A stretch of 37,850 nt of DNA from DATCJY01 sp036562565 (lineage in GTDB: Bacteria; Bacteroidota; Bacteroidia; Flavobacteriales_D; Sanyastnellaceae): assembly GCA_036562565.1 (NCBI GenBank), contig DATCJY010000055.1, positions 1 through 37,850 on the forward strand, read 5' to 3'. Positions 1 to 8,767 of this stretch are shown piece after piece. Both the position numbers and the translations under genes were made by a program. How positions within the stretch are numbered: position 1 is the stretch's first letter; every line of letters starts with the position of its first letter. The notes under the pieces were generated by a model that saw nothing but the letters and a program-made list of their open reading frames with translations, made no database searches and had not been told where the DNA came from.

Positions 1-392
1 AGTTGGTCATAAAGAAGATCTTGGAACGTGCGGCCCGCTCCTAGCGGAGTATCACGCTCTTCATCATCCGCACTGTGATTATTCACCTTGAGCTTATAAT
101 CCGGTATATCATCTTGGTCAAAATAATCGGTGATGTCTATATCGTCATTTTCACGCTCATCGGTGGTTGTATCGTTATCAAACTCATCGTTATTGTCCAA
201 TTCCGGATCACGTTCAGCTTGTTCATCGTAATCGGAATCATCACTTCCTTCTTCTAAAGCCGGGTTGATCTCCATCTCATCCTTGATGCGCTGATCCAAC
301 TCCATGGTAGGAATCTGCAACATCTTCATGAGCTGAATTTGTTGCGGTGAGAGCCTGGCTTGTAGTTTCTGTTGTAAAGTCTGTTTTAACAT
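1..392 (-). CDS. rpoN: RNA polymerase sigma-54 factor RpoN, N-terminal part, cut by window edge
   Basis: The minus strand is open from an ATG at 392 to the window edge, giving about 130 codons with no stop. A GGAGG at 396-400 lies just upstream of the ATG, a good ribosome binding site. The protein begins MLKQTLQQKLQARLSPQQIQ and continues with LMKMLQIPTMELDQRI and EINPALEE. This is the glutamine/leucine-rich region I of sigma-54, the part that contacts enhancer-binding activators. A strongly acidic Asp/Glu/Asn stretch (about residues 50-110) follows, typical of the variable region II. The core-binding, helix-turn-helix and RpoN-box regions lie outside the window. Sigma-54 directs RNA polymerase to -24/-12 promoters that need an AAA+ activator. 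The gene is divergent from the patatin gene. Confidence 0.93.
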   Translation of the reverse strand, partial: MLKQTLQQKLQARLSPQQIQLMKMLQIPTMELDQRIKDEMEINPALEEGSDDSDYDEQAERDPELDNNDEFDNDTTTDERENDDIDITDYFDQDDIPDYKLKVNNHSADDEERDTPLGAGRTFQDLLYDQ

Positions 393-577
393 AACGCCTC
401 CAAACCTACTGAATTTTGTGAAGATTGTCACGCTTAAATTACGTCAAATACCGATGCACACACAACATCTGTCGACTTCGGTGAACGGTAAAAAAAAAGG
501 ACGAATGCACGAAAAGTCAACCTAATGCGTTCCGATATTCGCCACCACAACTTTTAATGACCCCAATAGTTTAAGTC

Positions 578-2893
578 GTGCAATTACTCATCGCTACTCC
601 AAGGTTTTACCTCGCTCTGATAACCGGGTGGTATCTGATGGTTGGGCTCATTTTCCCTCAAAATGTAAAAGCTCAGTCGGTGGGTGTGGTTCTCAGTGGT
701 GGTGGTGCAACCGCAGTAGCTCACGTTGGGTTCCTCAAAGCGCTCGAGGAAAACAATATTCCTATTGACTTCATCTGTGGCACCAGTATGGGTGCGGTGG
801 TTGCCTCCATGTATGCATCAGGCTATACCGTTGCAGAAATTGATAGCATGGTGCGCACGGAGGAGTTTTTGCTCATGGCTACCGGTGCGGTACATGACCA
901 ATATCGCTTCTATTTCAAGCATCCCAATCCGGATGCTGCCATGGTGAGTATCCGTTATAGCAAAGGCAATTTTATCACCAACGCATTGCCCACCAATCTC
1001 ATCAAGCCGGCACTGTTGGACTGGAAACTCATGGAGACCCTCTCCCAAGCAGACCAAGTGAGCAGAGGCAATTTCGATAGTTTGTTTGTTCCACTGCGTT
1101 GTATTGCCGCGGATATTCATCAAAAGAAACAAATCGTTTTTGACCAAGGACCGCTCAATGTGGCTGTCCGCGCATCGTGTACTTATCCGTTCTATTTGCC
1201 ACCGCGCAGAGTAAACGGCAACTTGCTTTATGACGGTGGTATCTACAACAACTTCCCTACCGATGTCATGTTTATGGAGTTTTTGCCTGATGTAATTCTG
1301 GGTTGCAATGTGAGTGGCGAAGTAGTGGAACCCGATGAAACCGATTTGTTCTCTCAGCTGCAATCCATGATTCTTTATCGCAGCAAGAGCATTGAATGGT
1401 GCCAGGAGATGGTGATTGTGGAGCCTCAACTTCAAAACATCGGCACATTCGATTTTGATAAAATGCCTCAAGCGGTGGACGTTGGTTACCGTACTACCTT
1501 GGACAGCCTCAGTGTCATCTTCAGCTACATCGATAGACGTGTGACCTTGGAAGAGAAAAACGAAATGCGCAGAGCATTTCGCAGCAAGTTCAAGCCTTTT
1601 GTTGTAGACCAAGTTCAGGTGAGCGGCCTCAAAGGTTCTCAGAACAACTACATCAAAAATGTCCTGGGAAAAAACAATGCTCCCAAGCGCATTGAAGACC
1701 TGAAAATCGCTTACTTCAGAATCAGCGATGATGACAAGGTGAAGTCCATCTTCCCTATCGTCCATTACAACGATTCTACAGAGTACTTCCGCATGTTGCT
1801 GGATATCCAACGAGAAAAGGACTTGCACATTTCCTTCGGTGGCAATTTCTCATCGCGTGCCATCAATACCGGATTTGTTGGCTTGCGCTATAACCTCTTC
1901 GGCAAGGCTTCATCCACGCTTTCGGCCAATAGCTACTTCGGTCGTTTCTACGGCTCGGTGAGTGCCAATATCCGCTTGGATAAATCAGGAACTTTTCCGT
2001 TATCATTCCAAAGTGGGTTCACCTTCAACCGTTGGGATTTCTTCAGAAGTCTTGCAACCTTCTTTGATGATGCCAAACCTTCATATATCCTACTTAACGA
2101 ACGATTTGGCAACATCACCATTTCCACACCTGCCGGTAACAAAGGCACCATAAAAACCGATTTTATCTATAGCCATTTTTACGACAACTATTATCAGACA
2201 CAGGACTTCCTTGCCGGTGATACTGCCGATGTTACAACATTTGATGCTGGAATCGTGCGATTGACTTGGGAGAGAAACACACTCAACAAGAAACAATATG
2301 CCAATCAAGGTACCTATCTCAACATCAGTTTGAAAGGTGTGACGGGTAAAGAAACCTCTATTCCTGGCTCTACATCGGCCATAAGTGACTCTACATCGAG
2401 TTATCACTCATGGATTACCGGAAAAATAAATTACACCAACTACTTCCGCAGACTTGGTCCGTTGAAGCTTGGGTTCATGATAGAAGGTGTAGCCAGCACG
2501 CAGCCATTCTTCCAGAATTATATCGCATCGGCTATTACCGCACCGGTATTCAATCCCATACCTGAAAGCAAAACGCTCTTTATGCCGCAATTCCGTGCAC
2601 ACACTTATGCAGCAGGCGGATTGATGACCATCTTCTCTGTACGTAAAAACATTGACTTGCGCATGGAAGGTTATGTCTTCAATCCTTTCGGAAGAATTGT
2701 AGATGATGGTGCCAATGAAGCAGTGTACAATTGGGATATGAATCAATACTACATGGCTTCAGGTTCCCTTGTGATCCACTCTCCGCTGGGACCGCTGAGT
2801 GTATCTGTCAATTACTTTGATTCGAAGAAAGACCCATGGAGTTTTCTGTTCAATTTCGGATATATCCTTTTTAACCGTTCTGCGCGTGATTAA
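578..2893 (+). CDS. Patatin-like phospholipase with C-terminal Omp85-type beta-barrel
   Basis: The 771-residue product has an N-terminal hydrophobic signal segment (about residues 12-33, cleavage near VKAQ). A patatin domain follows: glycine-rich oxyanion loop GGG at 41-43, nucleophile elbow GTSMG at 68-72 (Ser70) and the catalytic Asp in YDGG (Asp219). The Ser-Asp dyad is therefore intact and a lipid acyl hydrolase is predicted. Residues from about 350 contain a POTRA-like segment and then alternating beta strands ending in an aromatic-rich tail. This is the layout of the PlpD-like family, where a patatin domain is attached to an outer-membrane Omp85/BamA barrel. The start is GTG 578, two codons after an in-frame TAA at 572; ATG 638 is an alternative that shortens the signal peptide. 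No SD is visible. It is followed 33 nt later by an oxidoreductase gene on the same strand. Confidence 0.9.
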   Translation: MQLLIATPRFYLALITGWYLMVGLIFPQNVKAQSVGVVLSGGGATAVAHVGFLKALEENNIPIDFICGTSMGAVVASMYASGYTVAEIDSMVRTEEFLLMATGAVHDQYRFYFKHPNPDAAMVSIRYSKGNFITNALPTNLIKPALLDWKLMETLSQADQVSRGNFDSLFVPLRCIAADIHQKKQIVFDQGPLNVAVRASCTYPFYLPPRRVNGNLLYDGGIYNNFPTDVMFMEFLPDVILGCNVSGEVVEPDETDLFSQLQSMILYRSKSIEWCQEMVIVEPQLQNIGTFDFDKMPQAVDVGYRTTLDSLSVIFSYIDRRVTLEEKNEMRRAFRSKFKPFVVDQVQVSGLKGSQNNYIKNVLGKNNAPKRIEDLKIAYFRISDDDKVKSIFPIVHYNDSTEYFRMLLDIQREKDLHISFGGNFSSRAINTGFVGLRYNLFGKASSTLSANSYFGRFYGSVSANIRLDKSGTFPLSFQSGFTFNRWDFFRSLATFFDDAKPSYILLNERFGNITISTPAGNKGTIKTDFIYSHFYDNYYQTQDFLAGDTADVTTFDAGIVRLTWERNTLNKKQYANQGTYLNISLKGVTGKETSIPGSTSAISDSTSSYHSWITGKINYTNYFRRLGPLKLGFMIEGVASTQPFFQNYIASAITAPVFNPIPESKTLFMPQFRAHTYAAGGLMTIFSVRKNIDLRMEGYVFNPFGRIVDDGANEAVYNWDMNQYYMASGSLVIHSPLGPLSVSVNYFDSKKDPWSFLFNFGYILFNRSARD

Positions 2894-2926
2894 TGTTTAG
2901 TTAATTCGCGCTGCGGAAACTAGTGT

Positions 2927-3940
2927 ATGAACAAAATCAAATTTGCCGTTATCGGTGCAGGACATATTGGCAAACGCCATGCTGATATCATCTCCCAACA
3001 TGAAGATACCATGCTGTGCGCTGTATGTGATATCGATGCGTCACTCCAAAACACACTACCTCAAGTTCCTTTCTATACTTCATCTGAAGAGATGCTCCGC
3101 CAGCATCCGGAAGTAGAAGTTGTTTCGGTTTGCTCTCCCAATGGTTTACATGCCGAGCATGCTTTGCTGGCCTTGCAACACGGCAAACACGTTGTCATTG
3201 AAAAACCAATGGCGCTCACCAAGAGCGATTGCGAAAAAGTCATCTTCAAAGCACTGCAGGCACAAAAGCAAGTGTTCTGCGTGATGCAGAATCGATATAG
3301 CCCACCAAGTGCCTGGATAAAAGACCTTGTAGAAAGAAATGTTCTTGGCAAAATCTACATGGTACACATCGATTGTTTTTGGAACCGCGATGAACGTTAT
3401 TACCAAGGACGTTCATGGAAAGGAACCACTGAACTCGATGGTGGCACCTTGTTCACCCAGTTCTCTCACTTTATCGATATGATGTACTGGTTGTTTGGCG
3501 ATATCCAAAACATCCATGCGCGCTTTAGAAATTTCAATCATGCTACATTAACCACCTTTGAAGACTCCGGTAGTGTTCAATTTGAATTCATGAATGGTGC
3601 TTTGGGCACATTCAATTTCTCTACCGCTGTTAGAGATAAGAACTTTGAAAGCACCATGACCATCATTGCCGAAAACGGAACCGTAAAGCTTGGTGGACAA
3701 TACATGAATGAAGTGTATTACTGCGATATTGCCAACTATCAAATGCCTGAGCTGGCACCGGCCAATCCACCCAATGATTATGGTCATTACAAAGGTTCAG
3801 CCGCTAACCATCATTTCATCATTCAAAATGTAGTGGAAACCTTGAGAGGTCAAACCAATATTACCACCAATGCATTGGAAGGAATGAAAGTGGTAGATAT
3901 CATTGAGCGCATCTACAAATCCTCCAACCACATCTGGTAA
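2927..3940 (+). CDS. Gfo/Idh/MocA family NAD(P)-dependent oxidoreductase
   Basis: The 337-residue protein opens with a Rossmann fold: FAVIGAGHIGKRH with GxGxxG at residues 10-15. The family's EKPMALT motif is at 92-98, with the conserved Lys93 that usually acts in catalysis. The C-terminal alpha/beta substrate domain contains GGGTLFTQFSH-like sequence (here DGGTLFTQFSHFID), also typical. Family members oxidise or reduce sugar hydroxyls. The sequence style and the next gene, a polysaccharide flippase 21 nt downstream, suggest a nucleotide-sugar dehydrogenase of the WlbA kind acting on a UDP-linked amino-uronic acid. That substrate is inference from context only. Length is normal for the family. 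Confidence 0.88.
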   Translation: MNKIKFAVIGAGHIGKRHADIISQHEDTMLCAVCDIDASLQNTLPQVPFYTSSEEMLRQHPEVEVVSVCSPNGLHAEHALLALQHGKHVVIEKPMALTKSDCEKVIFKALQAQKQVFCVMQNRYSPPSAWIKDLVERNVLGKIYMVHIDCFWNRDERYYQGRSWKGTTELDGGTLFTQFSHFIDMMYWLFGDIQNIHARFRNFNHATLTTFEDSGSVQFEFMNGALGTFNFSTAVRDKNFESTMTIIAENGTVKLGGQYMNEVYYCDIANYQMPELAPANPPNDYGHYKGSAANHHFIIQNVVETLRGQTNITTNALEGMKVVDIIERIYKSSNHIW

Positions 3941-3961
3941 CTAGCTTTATTCGCTCCGCCC

Positions 3962-5257
3962 ATGAAGAAGCAATTGGCTCAACTAATGCAGAAGGAATTT
4001 GTCCGCAATGTGATGACACTCATGACGGGCACTGCATTGGGACAAGCTGTTGCTTTGCTGCTTTCTCCTATTATTACAAGGCTATACAGTCCTGAGCAAT
4101 TTTCTTTATTTGAGCAATATGCTTTTCTCCTCAGCATTTTCACTGTCGTCATTACCGGACGATATGAAGCGGCTGTGATGCATCCCAAATCAAAAGAAGA
4201 TGTGCGCCACATTGTAGGCCTATCGCTCAAGGTTGCGCTCTATATATGTACCGCATTGCTTGTTGTTGCGCTAGCCATTCCTTTTATCCTCACAAGTGAG
4301 GTTAACAATTTCGAATTGTGGAAATGGCTTTGGACTTTGCCCATTGCATTGTTTTGCATCGCCATTTTTAACACGGTCAACTTTTGGTTTAGTCGTGAGA
4401 AGAGCTATAAAGTTGCTGCCACTTCTCGCCTACTCTACTCCGCATCAGGTGAGCCCATCAAGGTCGTGCTGGGATGGCTCAAAAGCGGTGTAATCGGGCT
4501 CATCGGAGGAACAGTTCTTGGACACATTGTTGCCGCGGGGCATTCATGGAAGCATTTTATCAAAAGCGAACCACGCGGTATTAAGCAGTTGTCGCGCAAG
4601 CGTATGCGAGCGCTGGCCGCTGAACACAAAGATTATCCTCTTTATTCCGTTGCAGGTGGTGTGCTCAACAACCTTGCACAATGGGCTCACGTAGCAGTGT
4701 TTGTGTTCTTCTATGGCGAAAAAGCCATTGTTCCCATTGGATTCATCGCACTGAGTAGACGTATTTTCTTTAACCCGCTTGGCATTCTTTCATCTTCTTA
4801 TAGTCAGGTGTTCTATCAGCGCATATCCATCATCGATGATGCTCGTGAACTCAGAAGGTTCTTCATCGAAAACTTTTTGCGCATTCTCGCCTTTGCAACC
4901 GTCATGGTGATTATCGTTCAGTTGCTTCCAAAGCATTCTCTGGGAATCATCTTCGGAGCTTCATGGACCGATGCGCTTGTGTACCTGAAGATTCTTTCTT
5001 ATTGGTACGGACTGAACTTCGCCATCTCTACCCTCTCTTTCATCTTCAATCGTCTGAAACTGCAGTGGTACACACTCGTAGCCGATATCACACATTTTGC
5101 AGTGGTGATTATCGCCTTCTGGATAGCTTGGAACACGGGATTGGATGAACTGGGCGCAGTGAAAGCTATGGTTACTGCAAAGGTCATTTATCTCATCCTC
5201 AACATTGCTGCCGTGCTTTTCTTCTTGAATAGAAATGTAAGAAAATCACAGGCATAA
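3962..5257 (+). CDS. Polysaccharide biosynthesis / oligosaccharide flippase (Wzx-like) membrane protein
   Basis: The 431-residue protein is almost entirely hydrophobic, with about 12 predicted membrane segments. Its N-terminus (TGTALGQAVALLLSPIITRLYSPEQFSLFEQY) is the signature opening of the MOP-superfamily polysaccharide exporters (PF01943/PF13440), in which 'P-I-T-R-L-Y-x-P-x-x-F' follows the first helix. Such proteins flip lipid-linked oligosaccharides across the inner membrane for O-antigen or capsule assembly. It begins 21 nt after the Gfo/Idh/MocA gene and is probably co-transcribed with it. The rest of a polysaccharide locus (glycosyltransferases, polymerase) is not in this window, so this is an isolated pair. 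No SD is visible before ATG 3962. Confidence 0.88.
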   Translation: MKKQLAQLMQKEFVRNVMTLMTGTALGQAVALLLSPIITRLYSPEQFSLFEQYAFLLSIFTVVITGRYEAAVMHPKSKEDVRHIVGLSLKVALYICTALLVVALAIPFILTSEVNNFELWKWLWTLPIALFCIAIFNTVNFWFSREKSYKVAATSRLLYSASGEPIKVVLGWLKSGVIGLIGGTVLGHIVAAGHSWKHFIKSEPRGIKQLSRKRMRALAAEHKDYPLYSVAGGVLNNLAQWAHVAVFVFFYGEKAIVPIGFIALSRRIFFNPLGILSSSYSQVFYQRISIIDDARELRRFFIENFLRILAFATVMVIIVQLLPKHSLGIIFGASWTDALVYLKILSYWYGLNFAISTLSFIFNRLKLQWYTLVADITHFAVVIIAFWIAWNTGLDELGAVKAMVTAKVIYLILNIAAVLFFLNRNVRKSQA

Positions 5258-5283
5258 AAAATGCCGCTCGGGTGGGCGGCATT
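5256..5283 (-). terminator. Intrinsic terminator of the FrnE-like gene
   Basis: An 8-bp perfect stem, AATGCCGC (5260-5267) with GCGGCATT (5276-5283), encloses an 8-nt loop. The A-run at 5256-5261 becomes a T-run after the hairpin on the minus strand, so it best terminates the minus-strand gene ending at 5318. It may also stop the converging flippase transcript. Confidence 0.8.
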
Positions 5284-5317
5284 CTTCAAGATAAACAATT
5301 AACCAAAACTCTATTAA

Positions 5318-6175
5318 CTATTTACATTCCCCTTCGGGTGTGCAAACGGCTCCATTGATCACTTCTAATTTCTTGGTGGGATTTTCCTTTCTCCACTCTT
5401 CAAAAGACTTCTGTAGCGTTTGTAGGAAAACATTCGATGGCTGTGCTCCGGATACTGCATATTTATCATTGAACACAAAGAAGGGCACTCCGGTAACACC
5501 GATTTGTTGAGCTCTTTGAATATCCGCTCTCACTTCTTTTTCAAATTCATTGGAGGCAAGCACTTCCTTTACACGCGCTTCATCCAGACCAACTTCTTTC
5601 GCCAATGTAATCAACGTGGCATGATCGGCCATGTCTTTACCCTCTGTGAAGTATGCTCGGAAGAAACGCTCTTCTATTTCGTCACCAAGACCTTTGCTCT
5701 TTGCCAGTTGAATCACACGGTGTGCATCCCAAGAGTTCGCCACAACCGCTTTGTCAAAATCATATTTCAATCCAGCTCTTGCAGCCATATCTGTGACGTT
5801 GGCATGCAACTGCTTTGATTGCTCCAAGCTGAAACCTTTGCGCTCAGCTAAGTATTCATACATGCTTTTGCCTTCTGTATAAGGCTTTGGAATGGATGGA
5901 TCCAATTGGAAGCTCTTCCACTCAATTTCAAGATTATTGCTGTCTGCAAATTGCTGTAATGCCTGCTCAAAATGCCTTTTGCCGATGTAGCAAAACGGAC
6001 ACATAATATCAGACCAAATTTCTACTTTCATCTTTTCCTCTTTATTTATTATCTGTGGGAGCACCACTTTTTCAGTTTCTGTGATAGCATTTCCTTGTGA
6101 TGCACTGGACTGGGCGCATCCATGCACGACCAATGCAAGAGATAAAGCTATTATTCCGTTTCTCAGCATTCTCAT
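5318..6175 (-). CDS. DsbA-family (FrnE-like) thioredoxin-fold protein with lipoprotein-type leader
   Basis: The thioredoxin-fold domain begins MKVEIWSDIMCPFCYIGKRH and carries a CPFC redox pair. It also has the HRVIQLAKSKG, MADHATL and GVTGVPFF segments of the FrnE/2-hydroxychromene-2-carboxylate isomerase-like branch of DsbA proteins (the cis-Pro loop is in TGVPFF). Upstream in the same frame is a leader of about 45 residues: ATG at 6175 or 6169, a hydrophobic core, then a lipobox-like VHGC followed by a Ser/Ala/Gln linker. This predicts an outward-facing lipoprotein. An excellent SD (AGAGGAAAAG) lies inside the ORF directly before ATG 6031, exactly where cytoplasmic FrnE homologues begin, so a second 237-residue cytoplasmic form is possible. 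An ATG at 6214 is in frame but would put charged residues ahead of the leader. A terminator follows. Confidence 0.85.
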   Translation of the reverse strand: MRMLRNGIIALSLALVVHGCAQSSASQGNAITETEKVVLPQIINKEEKMKVEIWSDIMCPFCYIGKRHFEQALQQFADSNNLEIEWKSFQLDPSIPKPYTEGKSMYEYLAERKGFSLEQSKQLHANVTDMAARAGLKYDFDKAVVANSWDAHRVIQLAKSKGLGDEIEERFFRAYFTEGKDMADHATLITLAKEVGLDEARVKEVLASNEFEKEVRADIQRAQQIGVTGVPFFVFNDKYAVSGAQPSNVFLQTLQKSFEEWRKENPTKKLEVINGAVCTPEGECK

Positions 6176-6356
6176 ACGGACACAAAATTGAGCTTTCCTG
6201 CGGTGCACATTCATGACCTAGGATAGGATTTTGCCTTCCTAAACTTTTATCATAGACCGGCAAGAATTACAATGTTTTACAGAAAAAGGTGCATCAAAGC
6301 AGAAATCATCCGATTAATTTCGCCATCCACTTAAAAAAAATGTGGAGCCGCAAGAA

Positions 6357-8693
6357 ATGAATGGAATGTTGAAAGCAGCGTGGATAGGCCTTCTCATGTC
6401 TGTCAGCACACTCGCATGGAGCCAGGGAACGGTGCGTGGTTTTATCAAAGATGCCGCTACAGGCCAGCCGCTATCGTTTATTCTCGTGGGATTGGAAGGT
6501 ACAAGCCACGGAACACAAACCGATGAAAACGGTTTTTACTCGCTCACCAAAATCCCTGATGGTACCTATACACTTTTAGTAGCCAATATCGAATTCAAGC
6601 AAATCAGAGAAACCATTACAATTACAAAGGACAAGGTTATTTCAAGAAATTTCTTGTTGGAGAAAAATGACACGATGCTGAGTGAAGTCGAAATCACAGC
6701 TGAAGGTCAGGAACAACGCAACAACGTCAACATCTCAGTAGAAACCATTCGTCCACAAGATATCAAGCGATTGCCAAGTATCGGGGGACAACCTGACTTA
6801 GCACAAGCACTTACCACCCTTCCCGGCTTTGTATCCACGGGCGACCAAGGTGGTCAGATTTATATCCGCGGAGGTTCACCGGTTCAAAACAAAGTATTGC
6901 TCGATGGTATGATTGTTTACAACGCTTTCCACTCCATCGGTCTCTTCTCCGTTTTTGATACAGACATCATTGGTAATGCAGAAATTCACACCGGTGGATT
7001 CAATGCTCAATACGGTGGTAGAATTTCATCCATCATGGACATCACCACACGTGATGGCAACAAGCGTGAAATAGATGGACACATTGGTCTCAATCCTTTT
7101 GGTGTACGTGCACAGATTGAAGGCCCCTTGAAAAAACTTACAGAAGACGGTGCCGGGATTTCCTACATCGCATCTATCAAACACTCCTTCTTGGATGAGA
7201 GCTCCAAAGTGCTTTATCCCTATGTGAATGATGGCAACGGTCTTCCATTCCGTTACTCCGATGCTTATGGTAAAATCTCCTTTGGTGGCGCCAATGGTTC
7301 CAAGTTCAACTTGTTTGGTTTTGGTTTTACCGATGGTGTAAATAGCTATAAGAATGTTGCAAACCTCAACTGGAAGAACTTCGGTGCAGGCGGTAACTTC
7401 GTTGTTGCACCCAATAGTTCTGCAGTGCTCATCAGCGGTAACTTCGCTAAGAGCAATTACGAAATCGTGATGAAAGAAGCCAACAAACCGGACAGAAGCT
7501 CAAGCATCAACGGTTTCAACTTCGGATTGGATTTCAAATACGGCATCAAGGATGATGTATTGCGCTATGGTGTAGAAGTGGTTGGTTTCTCTACTCATTA
7601 CAAAACATTCGCGCTGCTGGATCAAAACAACATGGTGGAGACCAGCCAAAACACTACCGAGCTCAACGGCTTTGTGGACTACAAATTCAACCGTGGAAAA
7701 TGGATTGTAGAGCCAAGCTTGCGCTTGCAGTATTACAGTACCTTATCAGTATTCTCTCCAGAACCACGACTGGGGATGAAATACAAGATGAATGAGCGTC
7801 TGCGTTTTAAAGCTGCGACAGGTCTTTATTCTCAAAACCTCATCTCCATCAACAGCGACCGCGATGTGGTGAACTTGTTCTATGGCTTCCTTGCCGGCCC
7901 AGAGAACTTGCCCAGCTCATATGTAGCTCCAAACTTCGAACGCAAAGAATTGAAAAATGTATTGCAAAAGGCAATCCACTACGTTGCGGGATTGGAGTTT
8001 GATCTCACGGAACGCTGGAATATCAACTTGGAAGGTTATTACCGTGACTTCCTCCAATTGTCCAACGTGAACCGCAACAAGATGTTTGAAAACGGTAACG
8101 GGGAAAACAACGACAAACCTGAATTGTTGCGCAATGACTATATCATCGAAACGGGGCGCGCTTATGGTATGGACTTCGTAGCGAAATACGAAGACAAACA
8201 TTACTTCCTATGGATTGTGTACTCGCTTTCCAAAGTGGACAGATGGGATGGTATGCAATGGTATCCGCCCATCTTCGACAGAAGACACAATATTAACCTC
8301 GTTGGTACTTATAAATTCGGCAAGGCCGATGCTTATGAGTTATCGGCTCGTTGGAACCTTGGTAGTGGATTGCCCTTCACACAAACGCAAGGTTATTACC
8401 AAGCACTGCCAACGGATGGCAGCGGCATCAGCATTAACCCTATCACCGGTAACCCTCAATACATCGAGGTGTACTACGGTGATTTGAATACCGGTGAACT
8501 ACCATACTATCACCGTTTGGACATTAACCTCAAGCGCACCATCGAATTCAAAAACAAAACGAAACTGGAAGTGAATGTGGGTATGACCAATGCCTATAAC
8601 AGAGCGAACGTATTCTATATCGACCGCATCACGGGTGAACGTGTAGATCAATTGCCAATCCTTCCAACCATCGGTTTGGACTTCGCATTCTAA
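6357..8693 (+). CDS. TonB-dependent receptor with carboxypeptidase-regulatory-like N-terminal domain
   Basis: About 778 residues. A signal peptide (residues 1-22, ending LAWSQ) is followed by a CarboxypepD_reg-like beta-sandwich (about 25-100; motifs VRGFIKDAATGQPL and TDENGFYSL). The plug domain (about 125-235) has the hallmark QIYIRGGSPVQNKVLLDG and NAQYGGRISSIMDI. The remainder is a long outer-membrane beta-barrel ending in LDFAF. Bacteroidota use such receptors for uptake of siderophores, glycans or peptides, driven by TonB/ExbBD. No SusD partner is adjacent, so a SusC-type glycan role is not supported and the substrate is unknown. The start is taken as ATG 6357 because GGAG at 6344-6347 sits 9 nt upstream. 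GTG 6342 is in frame and would add five residues. A terminator follows. Confidence 0.92.
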   Translation: MNGMLKAAWIGLLMSVSTLAWSQGTVRGFIKDAATGQPLSFILVGLEGTSHGTQTDENGFYSLTKIPDGTYTLLVANIEFKQIRETITITKDKVISRNFLLEKNDTMLSEVEITAEGQEQRNNVNISVETIRPQDIKRLPSIGGQPDLAQALTTLPGFVSTGDQGGQIYIRGGSPVQNKVLLDGMIVYNAFHSIGLFSVFDTDIIGNAEIHTGGFNAQYGGRISSIMDITTRDGNKREIDGHIGLNPFGVRAQIEGPLKKLTEDGAGISYIASIKHSFLDESSKVLYPYVNDGNGLPFRYSDAYGKISFGGANGSKFNLFGFGFTDGVNSYKNVANLNWKNFGAGGNFVVAPNSSAVLISGNFAKSNYEIVMKEANKPDRSSSINGFNFGLDFKYGIKDDVLRYGVEVVGFSTHYKTFALLDQNNMVETSQNTTELNGFVDYKFNRGKWIVEPSLRLQYYSTLSVFSPEPRLGMKYKMNERLRFKAATGLYSQNLISINSDRDVVNLFYGFLAGPENLPSSYVAPNFERKELKNVLQKAIHYVAGLEFDLTERWNINLEGYYRDFLQLSNVNRNKMFENGNGENNDKPELLRNDYIIETGRAYGMDFVAKYEDKHYFLWIVYSLSKVDRWDGMQWYPPIFDRRHNINLVGTYKFGKADAYELSARWNLGSGLPFTQTQGYYQALPTDGSGISINPITGNPQYIEVYYGDLNTGELPYYHRLDINLKRTIEFKNKTKLEVNVGMTNAYNRANVFYIDRITGERVDQLPILPTIGLDFAF

Positions 8694-8720
8694 TCAAGAA
8701 ACTTTATTCAATTCATAAGA

Positions 8721-8749
8721 AAAGTGCTCCGGAAATGGGAGCATTTTTC
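8721..8749 (+). terminator. Intrinsic terminator after the TonB receptor
   Basis: The stem TGCTCC (8725-8730) pairs with GGAGCA (8738-8743) around a 7-nt loop. It extends through a G-T wobble into A/T pairs and is followed by a T-run at 8744-8748. It lies 28 nt after the receptor stop and just beyond the end of the converging acyltransferase gene (8768). Confidence 0.82.
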
Positions 8750-8767
8750 TTTTATAGACCAAGTGTA

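Noticed and set aside
75..257. 60-codon plus-strand frame at the window start, very Ile/Val-rich
   Set aside because: It is antisense to the acidic Asp/Glu/Asn region of rpoN; the amino-acid bias is a by-product of that region.
818..1828. 336-codon minus-strand frame inside the patatin gene
   Set aside because: It is completely opposite a strongly conserved catalytic domain, with no recognisable domain of its own.
6340..6360. Six-codon frame MWSRKK overlapping the TonB-receptor start (ATGA overlap) as a regulatory leader peptide
   Set aside because: It is too short and lacks regulatory codons or an attenuator; chance is the simpler explanation.
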